Origin: Thalassotalea_B piscium_A
Lineage (GTDB): Bacteria; Pseudomonadota; Gammaproteobacteria; Enterobacterales; Alteromonadaceae
Assembly (NCBI GenBank): GCA_049347715.1
Contig: CP186339.1
Span: 3,782,001 to 3,846,000 of the forward strand
DNA length: 64,000 bases
Reading direction: 5' to 3'
Under the pieces are notes generated by a model that was given only the letters and a program-made list of their open reading frames with translations, was not told the origin of the DNA and searched no databases. The translations under genes were made by a program, and so were the position numbers. Positions 55,501 to 63,727 of the stretch are shown one piece after another (position 1 is the first letter of the stretch; every line of letters begins with the position of its first letter).

Positions 55501-56475
55501 ATAAGCAGTAGCATCTGGAGTGTCTGCACTAACAGCAGGAATAACATTTCCATGAGGGCCATCCCAAGGTTTTTTAGTCTCTTGGTCGGCATAAATACGA
55601 TAGTTAAAATCTTCGGCATGGCTAGCAAGATTATGCTTGAACAACACTTTGCCACTATCAGCAGAAATAACATAACTGTAATAATCAGACTCAACAGAGT
55701 CTTCAATAGACGTTTCTATTTCAACGTAATACGCTGCTTGTAATTTACCTTTGGATTCAAAAAATACTTTTTTAGCTCTAGGTTGACCTAATAGAGATTT
55801 CCCAGCAGGCTGATTGTTAACACTAAATTTTACATAACCATTATCAGCACTTTCTTTTTCTGAAATTTGAATCTCATTGGCATTTCCGCCCAGATCAGCA
55901 AAGGCTTTAGAAATAGCTGATACTGGCTCACCGAAAGACTGAGACAATAATTGTACATCGAGTGTACTACTGGTTGTTGGACCAAAATAACCTGACGAAG
56001 CCACTAAATTTAATTCACGGTCCATCATGACATTATATTCGCGGTTAAAGATCTCTACTCCTGCAACCGATTGCTTATATTTAGCAATTGCAGCACCGCG
56101 ACCTGAATCATGAATGTTCGCTAATACAGGCTTAATAGCATTGTTTTTATTCGTTGATAATCCTACTAATTGGTTCAAGTAAAAATCAGCTGCATAAGCG
56201 ACTCTATGCTCAGCTGCTATTGCGCCTAAATCAGGTTTAACTTGATTAACACTCGCCCATTGAAATGTAGCTTTTCCTGTTTGGCGGTCATACTGATTAC
56301 GCATTCCACTTGCTGTAGGAAGCTGAGTTTGAGCGTTAGCATTACTTAACGGTGATGCAATATTTTGTGTTGATAACACTTGAGAAAGTGTCATATTATT
56401 TGCAACAGCACTCACTGAAATGGAGGTTAATGCAGCCCCAACAAAACTAGCCACAATTGATTTATTAAATTTCAT
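52525..56475 (-). CDS. Secreted M36-family metalloprotease with PA, PKD-like and GlyGly-CTERM parts
   Basis: A 1316-aa zinc protease of the fungalysin (M36) family, started at 56475, where AGGA lies 6 bases upstream; a frame extending to 56571 lacks a signal peptide start. Order: signal peptide (1-25), FTP-type propeptide (about 80-310), the catalytic domain with a PA domain inserted (about 518-622), HEWGH at 639-643 as the zinc site and E666 in GEGWGD as the third ligand, a beta-sandwich region, a PKD/Ig-like domain (about 1195-1280), and a C-terminal GGS-hydrophobic-RRRK tail (from 1296), the GlyGly-CTERM sorting signal. It probably leaves through the type II system encoded on the same strand nearby. 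Confidence 0.92.
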   Translation of the reverse strand: MKFNKSIVASFVGAALTSISVSAVANNMTLSQVLSTQNIASPLSNANAQTQLPTASGMRNQYDRQTGKATFQWASVNQVKPDLGAIAAEHRVAYAADFYLNQLVGLSTNKNNAIKPVLANIHDSGRGAAIAKYKQSVAGVEIFNREYNVMMDRELNLVASSGYFGPTTSSTLDVQLLSQSFGEPVSAISKAFADLGGNANEIQISEKESADNGYVKFSVNNQPAGKSLLGQPRAKKVFFESKGKLQAAYYVEIETSIEDSVESDYYSYVISADSGKVLFKHNLASHAEDFNYRIYADQETKKPWDGPHGNVIPAVSADTPDATAYLPAPLISLTSGPISTNDAWLADDATTTDGNNVKAYVDAVAPDGFTTGDIIADVTSANTFDYSYDTSLTENSIHNRKAATVNLFYLNNYLHDDFYDHGFDEASGNAQNVNYGRGGVEGDAINAEVQDNSGFSNANMSTPADGASPRMQMYLFDSKDAKNGTDYGVTITSHDDIGLIDITQRSSFGQGQFNVTGDIVRIDDATDTVTDGCEAADNSAELAGKIAIIDRGACAFTDKVKNAQDAGAIAVLIANNTNDGTPAPMGGSDDTVTIPNMGINFETAAAIYDKLDAAETVSISMFNNKPYKGSSWDNGIVAHEWGHYISNRLIGNASGLSNQQGRSMGEGWGDFHALLLLSEADDALIAGNEMFGTAYSATSYVADFHTGIRNYPYSTNMDINPLTFANVMLGNGTSADENGNAEVHDAGEPWAAMLWDSYVALINDDRYSFAEARSLMKDYLVAAYKMTPIAPTYTEARDALLAAAYANDMEDYKLILNAFARRGMGLGAVAPARYDAKHSGVVESYETELSTFSVSAHQIDSNYEGLMTGYCSNDNILDKGETGTVSFTIGNKGSTALSGLVGKVVVTSGQDVTFANDGMITFDDVDLFASTTSSPLEFTLNEAATADQLTLEVTFPELDDGITAESYGLTINVNMDFKDRAPVLNTTTDNAETVATLHDWTENVMTGGDLAKGTVSLDSTYAGLFPVDEQYIFINNNQFTSDVAFETKTFNVGYAGNFTVSWWQYFEIEENWDGGVVEVSVNGSDWADVTTMGGTFMGAGYTGTIEEQDIQPLSNKQAFTGNMPFPGGMEGVDFGTALNGNEVKFRFRMASDTNTSAFGWFIDNVTVTNIQTSIFSDIVAGDTFACDNRVPVVKAVSEESQSVDEGASVSLTIEASDPNSDDLTYSWTQTSGASVALTGGDTASVSFSAPDVASGSEELTFMANVSDGVDTTSQKFTVTVNDIPAPFKPAKAYSTGGSTSLLALFLLPLALLRRRK

Positions 56476-56644
56476 TCGATTCCTATCCTCATACTTATTA
56501 TTTTTTTTCCTTAATTTTTTGTCGCGCAACAACAAAAAACAATTACACAAAATATCACATTTTTTTAACAATTAAGCAACATTTCAAGTGTATTTAATGC
56601 TATATAGTGTGTCGTTCGATAAGACATCAGATTTATCATAAAAA

Positions 56645-56668
56645 AAAAGACTGAAAAATCAGTCTTTT
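56645..56668 (-). terminator. Rho-independent terminator of the barrel protein gene
   Basis: The 10-bp stem AAAAGACTGA/TCAGTCTTTT with an AAAA loop, and on minus an eight-base T-run. It lies 28 bases past the stop of the 56696-57451 gene. Confidence 0.85.
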
Positions 56669-56695
56669 GTCTTTAACAGTGCGGTAAGTAGTCAG

Positions 56696-57451
56696 TTAAA
56701 AATGAACAACCACCCCTGCAAAGTATCCGCTGAATGTAATATCCGTATATAAATTATTTAAGTCTTCAAGCTCTAATTTTAGTTCACGATAGCCTAAGGT
56801 CAAATTTATATCTATTGCCATGTTCTCCACAAGTTCATAGCTAATACCTGCTTGATAATCATAAATGGTATGATCTTTTATCGATAAAAAATTACCTTCG
56901 GCAAAGAAATTAACACCAGTTAAAGGCAGACCAATTTGAGTGCGGGCATATAACATAGGAATAACTTCACGGGTAGAAATACCAGCACTATTCGCACTAC
57001 CGTTAACGTTTCCTTCAATCGATACTGAGCCATCAAAATCACGCCCCGTAATACCAAAATCAAATGAGATAAGATCATTATCAAAAAGCTCATAATACAA
57101 GGTATAGTCGACAAAGCTTACATCAAAATTTGCCATCGCTTCGCTTGATGAATCAAAGGTTTGTCCATCAAAGTCAAACGTAGAACCTAAGGTTACTGTA
57201 CCGTCGGTTTCTAATGACGTGGAAGTGATTTTTGCATTTGGAATAAATGGAAGAGGATGCTCAACTGCGATGGAATAATTCATCTGTTGTTGATCCGCTA
57301 AGTTAAAATCTAATTGATCATTACGACTACCGAAGGTGCCCTCAGCTTTCTGATCCCAAATACTTGCGCCAACATAAACACCGATTGCGTCAGCGAATAC
57401 GTTCGTACTACAAGCTAATAATAAGCTTGCAGTTAATACTCTTTTTTTCAT
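56696..57451 (-). CDS. TIGR04219-type outer-membrane beta-barrel protein
   Basis: A 251-aa protein with a signal peptide (MKKRVLTASLLLACSTNVFA) and alternating strands ending in aromatic F, the pattern of an eight-stranded barrel. The mature start DAIGVYVGASIWDQKAEGTFG is typical of the TIGR04219 family, which has no assigned function. It is in operon with the DUF2333 gene (4-base gap) and followed by a terminator. Confidence 0.8.
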   Translation of the reverse strand: MKKRVLTASLLLACSTNVFADAIGVYVGASIWDQKAEGTFGSRNDQLDFNLADQQQMNYSIAVEHPLPFIPNAKITSTSLETDGTVTLGSTFDFDGQTFDSSSEAMANFDVSFVDYTLYYELFDNDLISFDFGITGRDFDGSVSIEGNVNGSANSAGISTREVIPMLYARTQIGLPLTGVNFFAEGNFLSIKDHTIYDYQAGISYELVENMAIDINLTLGYRELKLELEDLNNLYTDITFSGYFAGVVVHF

Positions 57452-57455
57452 TATT

Positions 57456-58448
57456 TTACCCTTGACTTAATAAGTCACTTAAATCGATTAAACCTGCATT
57501 AGCACGAGAGATATAATTAGCCATGACTAAAGAATGATTCGCTAACATACCGAAACCAGAACCATTTAAAATCATAGGACTCCATACGGCTTCTTGACTT
57601 GCTTCTAATTCTCTAATAATTTGCTGTAAACTCACTCGAGCATTTTTCTTTTCTAAAACATCATTAAAGTCTATTTCAATAGCCTTTAAAAAATGTAACA
57701 ACGCCCAAGTAGCACCTCGAGATTCATAGAAAATATTATCAATCTGCCACCAACTTGTTTTTAATGCTAAATTAGACTGACTATAGGTAGATTGTGTTGC
57801 TACATTATCACCGGCAAGATCGACATTCAGTTGTTCTCGACCGACGCTTGCGCTTAATCTTTGTGAATAACTACCTAAACGCTTTGTTACTTCTTGTAAC
57901 CAATCACGTAAATTATCAGCGCGGGCATAAAACTGAGCGGACTGATTATCAACACTCGCTAATTCTTTGCGGTAGGCATACAAGGCTTTAATTGCTTTTT
58001 TATATTCGCCTTCGGCACTCGGCATTGCCCAACTTTTACTGTCAATATTAAATTGTGGTTGCGCAATTTGTAAGTGTTTGTTCTGCATTGACTGTGATTG
58101 CGAACGACTAAATTCTTGTCGCATCACTAGCGCCATATCGCGAACCATTTCTAAAGCACCAAATTCCCATGACGGAATGTTATCAAGAAACACTGAAGGA
58201 GGTAAGGCATCATTTGACAGATATCCCCCCGGTTTATTGAGTAAAACTTCACTCACATGAATTAATGTAGTGGTCGTAGCATAACCTATGACTGGTTTAA
58301 CATTATTGGCTTTAGCATCAGCAATAGTTGTGGCTTTTACATCAAATTGCTCAGGCTCAAAACTCCAATAAACACCGATGAAATATAAAATAACAATTAA
58401 GACCGATATTATCGAAAAAATAATTTTAGATGAAAACTTAGAGGTCAT
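57456..58448 (-). CDS. DUF2333 family membrane protein
   Basis: A 330-aa protein with one N-terminal membrane helix (about 9-29) and a helical periplasmic domain with the conserved TTTLIHVSEVLLNKPGGYLSND and PSWEFGALEMVRDM. The family is common in marine gammaproteobacteria and its role is unknown. It lies 9 bases after the copper chaperone gene and 4 before the barrel gene, so the three form an operon. Confidence 0.85.
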   Translation of the reverse strand: MTSKFSSKIIFSIISVLIVILYFIGVYWSFEPEQFDVKATTIADAKANNVKPVIGYATTTTLIHVSEVLLNKPGGYLSNDALPPSVFLDNIPSWEFGALEMVRDMALVMRQEFSRSQSQSMQNKHLQIAQPQFNIDSKSWAMPSAEGEYKKAIKALYAYRKELASVDNQSAQFYARADNLRDWLQEVTKRLGSYSQRLSASVGREQLNVDLAGDNVATQSTYSQSNLALKTSWWQIDNIFYESRGATWALLHFLKAIEIDFNDVLEKKNARVSLQQIIRELEASQEAVWSPMILNGSGFGMLANHSLVMANYISRANAGLIDLSDLLSQG

Positions 58449-58457
58449 ATCATACTC

Positions 58458-58925
58458 CTAGTGATGTTTGTGGCTATCTTTAGCTGGCTTTTTGATGCTC
58501 TGTATTGGTAGCTCAATGGTTTGTGAATCACCCTGAGAGAATTTAAGTGTTATTGATGCACTTTCTTCAGCAACGAGGGGGTTTGCTAAGTTAAAAATCA
58601 TTAAATGATAACCAAATGGTTGTAATTGAACTTCGCTATGAGCATCTATAATAAGTTTATCACGTTGACGCATACTCATCATAGAGTCAGTCATTACATG
58701 TTCATGAATTTCAATACGATCACTAAAATGGCTTGTTGCACCAATTAATGTAATAGGCGTATCGCTGGTATTTTTTAACGTCATATATGCTGAAGATACG
58801 TTCGTCCCAGGTATTGTTGCTCTAATATATCCCTCACTTACCGTTAACTGCTGAGCAAATACTGGTAAAGTTATAGCGGATAATAGAGACATAATTGCAA
58901 GTGATTTAACTAATAGATTTTTCAT
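58458..58925 (-). CDS. Periplasmic copper chaperone PCu(A)C
   Basis: A 155-aa periplasmic protein that delivers Cu(I) to cytochrome oxidase or other cuproproteins. After a signal peptide (ending VFA) the DUF461 fold follows: the metal ligands include the IEIHEHVMTDSMMSMR segment and HLM in FGYHLMIFN, plus a His-rich tail SHKHH. It is the first gene of an operon with DUF2333 and the barrel protein. Confidence 0.92.
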   Translation of the reverse strand: MKNLLVKSLAIMSLLSAITLPVFAQQLTVSEGYIRATIPGTNVSSAYMTLKNTSDTPITLIGATSHFSDRIEIHEHVMTDSMMSMRQRDKLIIDAHSEVQLQPFGYHLMIFNLANPLVAEESASITLKFSQGDSQTIELPIQSIKKPAKDSHKHH

Positions 58926-58994
58926 TGACGCTATACTTCCTTATTAATTTTGTCTATTGTGGTACTGCCTTTATTTTAACTAAGCTATTGGAAA

Positions 58995-59732
58995 ATGGAT
59001 AACTTAATTCTCTCAAACGAAAAAAATAATGTTTTAACAATAACCCTTAATCGTTTCGACAAAAAAAATGCATTAAATAAAGTAATGTATACTGAGCTTT
59101 GTCGATTATTCGAATATGCAGATCAAAATTCCGCTATTCATTGTCTACTTATTCAAGGTAATGAGCAATGTTTTTGCGCGGGTAACGACCTTGCTGATTT
59201 TCTCCAACACGATGGTAAAGAAGAGTTTGTTGCCTTTAAATTTGTCAAGCAACTTGCTGCCTTTACCAAACCTATAGTTGTTGCTGTTGCAGGACCTGCC
59301 GTTGGCATTGGTACTACCCTATTGTTACATTCTGATATGGTCTTCAGTACAGAAAATGCAAAATTCAAACTCCCTTTCACTCAATTGGGATTATGCCCGG
59401 AAGCAGGTTCAAGCTTATTGTTACCTTTAAAAATGGGCCATAATAAAGCATTTGAATTACTCATTTTAGGCAATACATTCAGCGGTCAACAAGCGTGTGA
59501 ATACGGTATTGTCAATCACTGTTGTGAAGCTCAAGAGTTACTTTCTACCGCACTTCAAACAGCGGAGAATATTGCTAAACTCCCCGCAGATGCAGTACAA
59601 AGTAGTCGAAAATTAATGAAAAAATCAACGTTTTCACAAGTAGAACAGGCCATGGCTAATGAAGGTCAAGATTTTACTCGTTTAATGAATACTGATACTT
59701 GTAAAAACATACTGGGTGCCTTCTTTAAATAA
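58995..59732 (+). CDS. Enoyl-CoA hydratase/isomerase family protein
   Basis: A 245-aa crotonase-fold protein. The oxyanion hole segments CAGNDLADF and GPAVGIGTTLLLHSDMV are present; the second catalytic Glu region reads GLCPEAGSS. That pattern (E in the second loop, PEAG) is closer to the delta3,delta2-enoyl-CoA isomerase/PaaG-like branch than to true hydratases. It is divergent from the copper chaperone gene. Confidence 0.85.
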   Translation: MDNLILSNEKNNVLTITLNRFDKKNALNKVMYTELCRLFEYADQNSAIHCLLIQGNEQCFCAGNDLADFLQHDGKEEFVAFKFVKQLAAFTKPIVVAVAGPAVGIGTTLLLHSDMVFSTENAKFKLPFTQLGLCPEAGSSLLLPLKMGHNKAFELLILGNTFSGQQACEYGIVNHCCEAQELLSTALQTAENIAKLPADAVQSSRKLMKKSTFSQVEQAMANEGQDFTRLMNTDTCKNILGAFFK

Positions 59733-59806
59733 CCCCTTTTGCATTTACAAGGTTAAAACAAAATATTTATTATAGTAAAAGTATTTGTCTTTTTTTCAAA
59801 TAAATC

Positions 59807-59841
59807 AACTCGGTTGTTAACAATAAGCTAACAACCGAGTT
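59807..59841. terminator. Hairpin between enoyl-CoA hydratase and TPR genes
   Basis: A perfect 13-bp stem AACTCGGTTGTTA/TAACAACCGAGTT with a 9-base loop between two convergent genes. Only short T-rich tracts follow, so it is a plausible but not strong bidirectional terminator. Confidence 0.6.
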
Positions 59842-59857
59842 TAATTAACTTTAAAAA

Positions 59858-60835
59858 CTACACCTTCATTTTTTTAAGTTTTTTCTTCAATTTTTTTACT
59901 TTATCTTTTAAATCATCGTCTTCATTCGTATCAATTTGTGCTAGATAAGTTTTCGCTTTTTTTAAGTCTTTATTTTGCATATGTAACTGCGCTAAACGAT
60001 ATTTAACCCAAGGCTGAAATTTACCTTCTGCTAAAGGTATCGCTTCCATTAAAGCACTAATACCTAAGTCTGTTTCTTCACCCGATTCAGCAGATACTTT
60101 TCCTTGCTGATATAGAGATTGACTTTTTTGCTGATCATCTTTGGCATATTTAACCGCTTGTATCAGGTCAGCTCTCGCTTGTTGCCACTTTTTTGTTTGA
60201 ATATAAAAGCTCGCCCGCGATATATACATATCTGAATTTTCAGGAAAAGCACTTAAAGCGTCAGCCATAGTTTGCATCGCTTTCTCGGACTGTTCTGTTT
60301 GCCAATATACATTGGCTAGCTGAGTAATCCCCCTTTCCGGGGCATATTTTTTCAATTGTTGAGCGTATTCAAGCGCTTTATCTGTATCTCCGCCCGCTAT
60401 ACTTGGTGCCCCTAAATGAAAACCCACTAAATATTCTAATGCTTCTAAATGATCAGGCTTAAGCGCTATAGCTTTTTCCATGGCTTCAAGAAAATCACTA
60501 GCATATCCCAGTTTAGAAAATACACTCGCTTTTTGCGCCATGACTATGGCGCTCTGACCAAAGTAATATTCAATATCAACATTGTTGAGATGATCTTCCC
60601 TGAGTTCTTCAAGCAAGTCATAAGCCTCTTCCGTATCATCTTTCGCGATTAAGATTCTGCTATAGAGGATTTTACCACCTAGACTTGCCTTTTCATCAAC
60701 AGTGAGTGCCGAATAATGACTTTCTGCAAGAGGTATTTGGTTACTCTCTAAAGCTAATGCGACATCTGTTTGTGAAGCGAAAGCATTCGTCATCAATGCT
60801 AGCGTTAATGACAGGGATAAAAGCTTTATTTTCAT
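59858..60835 (-). CDS. Exported TPR-repeat protein
   Basis: A 325-aa protein with a signal peptide (ending AFA) and at least six tetratricopeptide helical pairs (DFLEAMEKAIALKPDHLEAL, LANVYWQTEQSEKAMQTMADAL, RASFYIQTKKWQQARADLIQA). It ends in a very basic Lys tail (KKLKKKLKKMKV). The partner is unknown. It lies 58 bases downstream of the psp operon on the same strand. Confidence 0.82.
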   Translation of the reverse strand: MKIKLLSLSLTLALMTNAFASQTDVALALESNQIPLAESHYSALTVDEKASLGGKILYSRILIAKDDTEEAYDLLEELREDHLNNVDIEYYFGQSAIVMAQKASVFSKLGYASDFLEAMEKAIALKPDHLEALEYLVGFHLGAPSIAGGDTDKALEYAQQLKKYAPERGITQLANVYWQTEQSEKAMQTMADALSAFPENSDMYISRASFYIQTKKWQQARADLIQAVKYAKDDQQKSQSLYQQGKVSAESGEETDLGISALMEAIPLAEGKFQPWVKYRLAQLHMQNKDLKKAKTYLAQIDTNEDDDLKDKVKKLKKKLKKMKV

Positions 60836-60892
60836 TTAAATTCCTTTTTGAATTATTTGATTATTATTCAAGGGTAATAACTACCCTTTTTA

Positions 60893-61234
60893 TTATGTAT
60901 ATTGCTGTTTATTTTTATCTCGAGTAATTAACCAAATCACACCAACTGCCAGTAATATTGGCCAAAACACGCCAATCATGACCATAGCCAGTGAACCTAC
61001 AATTAATAACCCTAAGAAAATAATGGTTCCAAAGACACTTAGCACTATGGCTAAGGCTGCTACTACTAATAACACTACCACTAATGCTGAAATACTAATA
61101 GCTTTCAAAGGCTCTATAAGTGTATTACCCATATAGATATCGATATCAAAAAACTCAATCATACTCGTGCCAAGTACATAAGTTAAAAATAACGTAGCTA
61201 CTATTGCTAAACTTAATGATTTTATAAATGACAT
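60893..61234 (-). CDS. Membrane protein of the psp operon
   Basis: A 113-aa protein with an N-terminal helix (about 7-25), a central hydrophobic block (about 46-100, probably two or three helices) and a basic end RDKNKQQYT. Its C-terminal WPILLAVGVIWLI resembles the hydrophobic end of PspG/PspD-like phage-shock proteins, but I cannot assign it. GGGAGG lies 4 bases before the ATG. It follows the PspC gene by 36 bases. Confidence 0.7.
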   Translation of the reverse strand: MSFIKSLSLAIVATLFLTYVLGTSMIEFFDIDIYMGNTLIEPLKAISISALVVVLLVVAALAIVLSVFGTIIFLGLLIVGSLAMVMIGVFWPILLAVGVIWLITRDKNKQQYT

Positions 61235-61270
61235 ATTACCTCCCGAGTAATTAATGCGTTTACTACACTC

Positions 61271-61480
61271 TTACCTGGTAGGTAAAAGTATTGCAGCGAC
61301 TACATAAGCGACACCTGTTACCACTGGAAAAGTAACCAAAGCAACCAGCGCTGCAACTCTGATAGCGACTCTTGGAAGTTCATAATGCTTAGCAATACCT
61401 GCACACACTCCTGAAAGCTGTTTATTCGCACTGTCTTTTGCTAATGTTTTCTCTACACGGTAACTCTGTTGGTATCTCAT
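61271..61480 (-). CDS. pspC: PspC-domain protein
   Basis: Inner-membrane phage-shock regulator. Start 61480 (MRYQQSY) has AGGAG 6 bases upstream; an ATG at 61516 would lack one. The 69-aa protein is the PspC domain only: KQLSGVCAGIAKHY followed by a membrane helix and ending ILLPTR. The cytoplasmic and periplasmic extensions of E. coli PspC are absent. It is 90 bases downstream of pspA. Confidence 0.88.
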   Translation of the reverse strand: MRYQQSYRVEKTLAKDSANKQLSGVCAGIAKHYELPRVAIRVAALVALVTFPVVTGVAYVVAAILLPTR

Positions 61481-61570
61481 GTGATACTCCTTACACTTGG
61501 TTTGATTATCAGTCATTTAGCCCACCGTCAAAGATTTTAAGTCTTTCGACGGTGCGGTAAAAATTAACAG

Positions 61571-62233
61571 TTAACCGTTTGACACTTTTTGTTTTAATTC
61601 AGCTAATTCTTGTTCTACACTTTCATCTTCTTCAAGCGCTTTAAACTGACTTTCTAAATCATTGTTCTGTGTTAAGTCATAAGCCTCTAGCTCAGCTTCA
61701 ACACGATCAATCTTTTGTTGGTAACGTTCAAATTTATTCATTGCTTCTTCAATGTTATAAACGTTTTCCCGTTCACGGACTTTCAAACGAACATGTGCTG
61801 ATTGCTGACGTAAAATCAAAGCTTCTTGACGACGTTTGGCTTCGTTCAGTTTTTCTTGAATTCGCTGACCATCTTCTTGAACGGCTAGTAAGTATTCCTC
61901 TAATAGGGCTAACTCTTGGGTTAAAGCTTCAATTTGAGCAACTGCTTTATGTTTTTCTGTCAAAGCGGCTTTAGCTAAATCATCTCGCCCTTTATTGACT
62001 GCACGCTCTGCTTTTTCTTGCCAGTTAGTGGCACTTGTTTCCATCACTCGAATTTGGCGTAAAAGTGTTTTCTTTTCTGCAATATGTTTCGCTGCGGCAG
62101 AGCGAACTTCAACTAAGGTTTCATCCATTTCACCAATAATTAATTTAATCATTTTTTCTGGATGCTCAGCCTTGTCTAACATGCTATTAATATTGGCATT
62201 GATAATATCTGTAAATCTTGTAAACATACCCAT
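61571..62233 (-). CDS. pspA: Phage shock protein A
   Basis: A 220-aa peripheral membrane protein that stabilises damaged inner membrane and, in E. coli, inhibits the activator PspF. The N-terminus MGMFTRFTDIINANINSML is the PspA amphipathic helix; the rest is a continuous coiled coil. Start 62233 has GGGG 7 bases upstream; the ATG at 62239 is too close to it. It is 11 bases after the small exported-protein gene. Confidence 0.94.
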   Translation of the reverse strand: MGMFTRFTDIINANINSMLDKAEHPEKMIKLIIGEMDETLVEVRSAAAKHIAEKKTLLRQIRVMETSATNWQEKAERAVNKGRDDLAKAALTEKHKAVAQIEALTQELALLEEYLLAVQEDGQRIQEKLNEAKRRQEALILRQQSAHVRLKVRERENVYNIEEAMNKFERYQQKIDRVEAELEAYDLTQNNDLESQFKALEEDESVEQELAELKQKVSNG

Positions 62234-62244
62234 TGTCATTCCCC

Positions 62245-62532
62245 TTATTTATTTGAAGTTGCTTTATTTTTAGCTTGCTCTAAGTTATTCCGTGCTATCA
62301 CTTGTCCTTTTTCATTCCACTGTATCGCCGCCTGCTTTGCCATAAATTCAATATTAGCCTGATAAGTTTCTTTTATTTGTTTTGTAATCGATTGCGAAAC
62401 TTGCTGGCCTTGTAATTGAACCGTTTGTGCTAATGAAGCAAGAAGCTCATCTTGGTTAGCTGAAGCGGAAGTGGTTACACCTAAACCGATTATAAGTGAA
62501 ATAATTGCTAATGTTTTATTTGCGATTTTCAT
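62245..62532 (-). CDS. Unrecognised 95-aa exported protein, first gene of the psp operon
   Basis: It has a signal peptide (ending SASA) and a mature helical stretch rich in Gln (LAQTVQLQGQQVSQSITKQIKE). I do not recognise it. AGGA lies 8 bases before the ATG. It directly precedes pspA and is behind a sigma-54-like promoter, so it is probably co-induced with the psp genes; a role in envelope stress is an inference from this context. Confidence 0.72.
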   Translation of the reverse strand: MKIANKTLAIISLIIGLGVTTSASANQDELLASLAQTVQLQGQQVSQSITKQIKETYQANIEFMAKQAAIQWNEKGQVIARNNLEQAKNKATSNK

Positions 62533-62591
62533 TATCGATATCCTTGGTAAAGTAAAAAGTTATTCATTTATGATGAAGTTATATTTACTAT

Positions 62592-62607
62592 TACAAGTGA
62601 CATGCCA
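62592..62607 (-). promoter_or_regulatory. Sigma-54-like promoter of the psp operon
   Basis: On the minus strand the sequence reads TGGCATG-TCAC-TTGTA, the exact -24/-12 spacing of the sigma-54 consensus TGGCACG-N4-TTGCA, with C changed to T in the -12 GC. The predicted start is near 62581, giving a 49-base leader. E. coli psp genes are sigma-54/PspF dependent, which fits. Confidence 0.6.
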
Positions 62608-62702
62608 ACAATGAAATGTTCTTTAATTGATTGTATTATAAGGAAAAATAGAAAAGTTAAAAACCAGCACCCTTTAGGGACATAATATGTCAAACCAAAA
62701 TA

Positions 62703-62738
62703 TAGTGTATTTTACTAATGGGTTGGTTAAATACACTA
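62703..62738 (-). terminator. Inverted repeat past the sulfurtransferase gene
   Basis: 10-bp arms TAGTGTATTT/AAATACACTA with a 16-base loop, 32 bases past the stop on minus and followed there by ATTTTGG. It could end the sulfurtransferase transcript before the psp promoter. The loop is long and the U-run is short. Confidence 0.4.
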
Positions 62739-62769
62739 CTCGAAAACCTCACTATAGAGTTAAATATGG

Positions 62770-63624
62770 TTATTCAATCGGTAATTGATGATCTGCTCCC
62801 CATTCCCCCCATGAACCATCATAAACAGTAATATTTGAGTATCCCGATATCTCAGCTGCAAGTGCAAGAATACAAGCTGTTACCCCTGAACCACATGACA
62901 TAATTAACAACTCATCTTTAGCCGCATACTTTAGTAAGTACTGTTCGAGGATGTTATTAGGTTTACACATACCGTTTTCAAGTAATTGGCTATAAGGTAA
63001 ATTTAACGCGCTCGGGATATGCCCTTTTCTAACCCCCGCTCTTGGTTCGTCAACTAATCCATTAAAACGTTCTGCCGATCGAGCATCAAGTATCTTGGCA
63101 GAATGGGTGCTAATCGCAGCAAGCACATCCTCTTTTTGGCAAAACATTAATGGTTGACGATGTGCTGTGAAGTTACCCGGTTGATGGCTAAAATTTTGCT
63201 CTGCAGATTTTGTCGGTAGGTTTAACGCAATCCACCGCGGTAAACCACCATCAAGCACATAAACAGTATGATGACCCATTGCTTTAAACATCCACCAAAC
63301 TCTAGCAGCTGAAAATAACCCTAGATCATCATATACAACAATATTACTGTCATTATTTATACCTAATTTGCTAACGGCATTTTGAAAGTCGCTTTCTGAA
63401 AGCATAGTATGTGGACTACTTGCGCTATGATCTGAAAATTCCTTGTTAATATCACAGCGAATCGCTCCAGGAATAGTTACCTCTGGCCATCTATTATCAG
63501 GTAATGATGCTCCGCCTACGGGAGGAATACTAGCATCGAGCACTATGGTATTATCTTGGCAAAGCAGGGACTGGAGTTGTTCACAGCTAATAAGTGGAGA
63601 TGGTAATTTTGACATAACATTCAT
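62770..63624 (-). CDS. Sulfurtransferase, two rhodanese domains (SseA type)
   Basis: A 284-aa thiosulfate/3-mercaptopyruvate sulfurtransferase. The N-terminal rhodanese domain is inactive; the C-terminal one carries the catalytic loop CGSGVTA, which is the mercaptopyruvate-type motif. The active-site Cys is at about 246. It is upstream of the psp operon on the same strand. E. coli has a different, single-domain rhodanese (PspE) within its psp operon, so the proximity may be coincidence. No strong ribosome-binding site marks the start. Confidence 0.9.
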   Translation of the reverse strand: MNVMSKLPSPLISCEQLQSLLCQDNTIVLDASIPPVGGASLPDNRWPEVTIPGAIRCDINKEFSDHSASSPHTMLSESDFQNAVSKLGINNDSNIVVYDDLGLFSAARVWWMFKAMGHHTVYVLDGGLPRWIALNLPTKSAEQNFSHQPGNFTAHRQPLMFCQKEDVLAAISTHSAKILDARSAERFNGLVDEPRAGVRKGHIPSALNLPYSQLLENGMCKPNNILEQYLLKYAAKDELLIMSCGSGVTACILALAAEISGYSNITVYDGSWGEWGADHQLPIE

Positions 63625-63727
63625 TCATATTAAAAAACACAAAGCTAACTATGCATGATTTAATAGAGTGAATAAAGTAAGTGAGTTATAAAAGAGGTTT
63701 AATACTTCTCACATTAAACCCAAGGTA

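Noticed and set aside
62687..62788. 33-codon plus-strand frame with AGGGA 7 bases before its ATG
   Set aside because: It overlaps the 3' end of the sulfurtransferase gene and its body is largely the inverted repeat at 62703-62738. Its composition is not protein-like enough to support a gene without conservation data.
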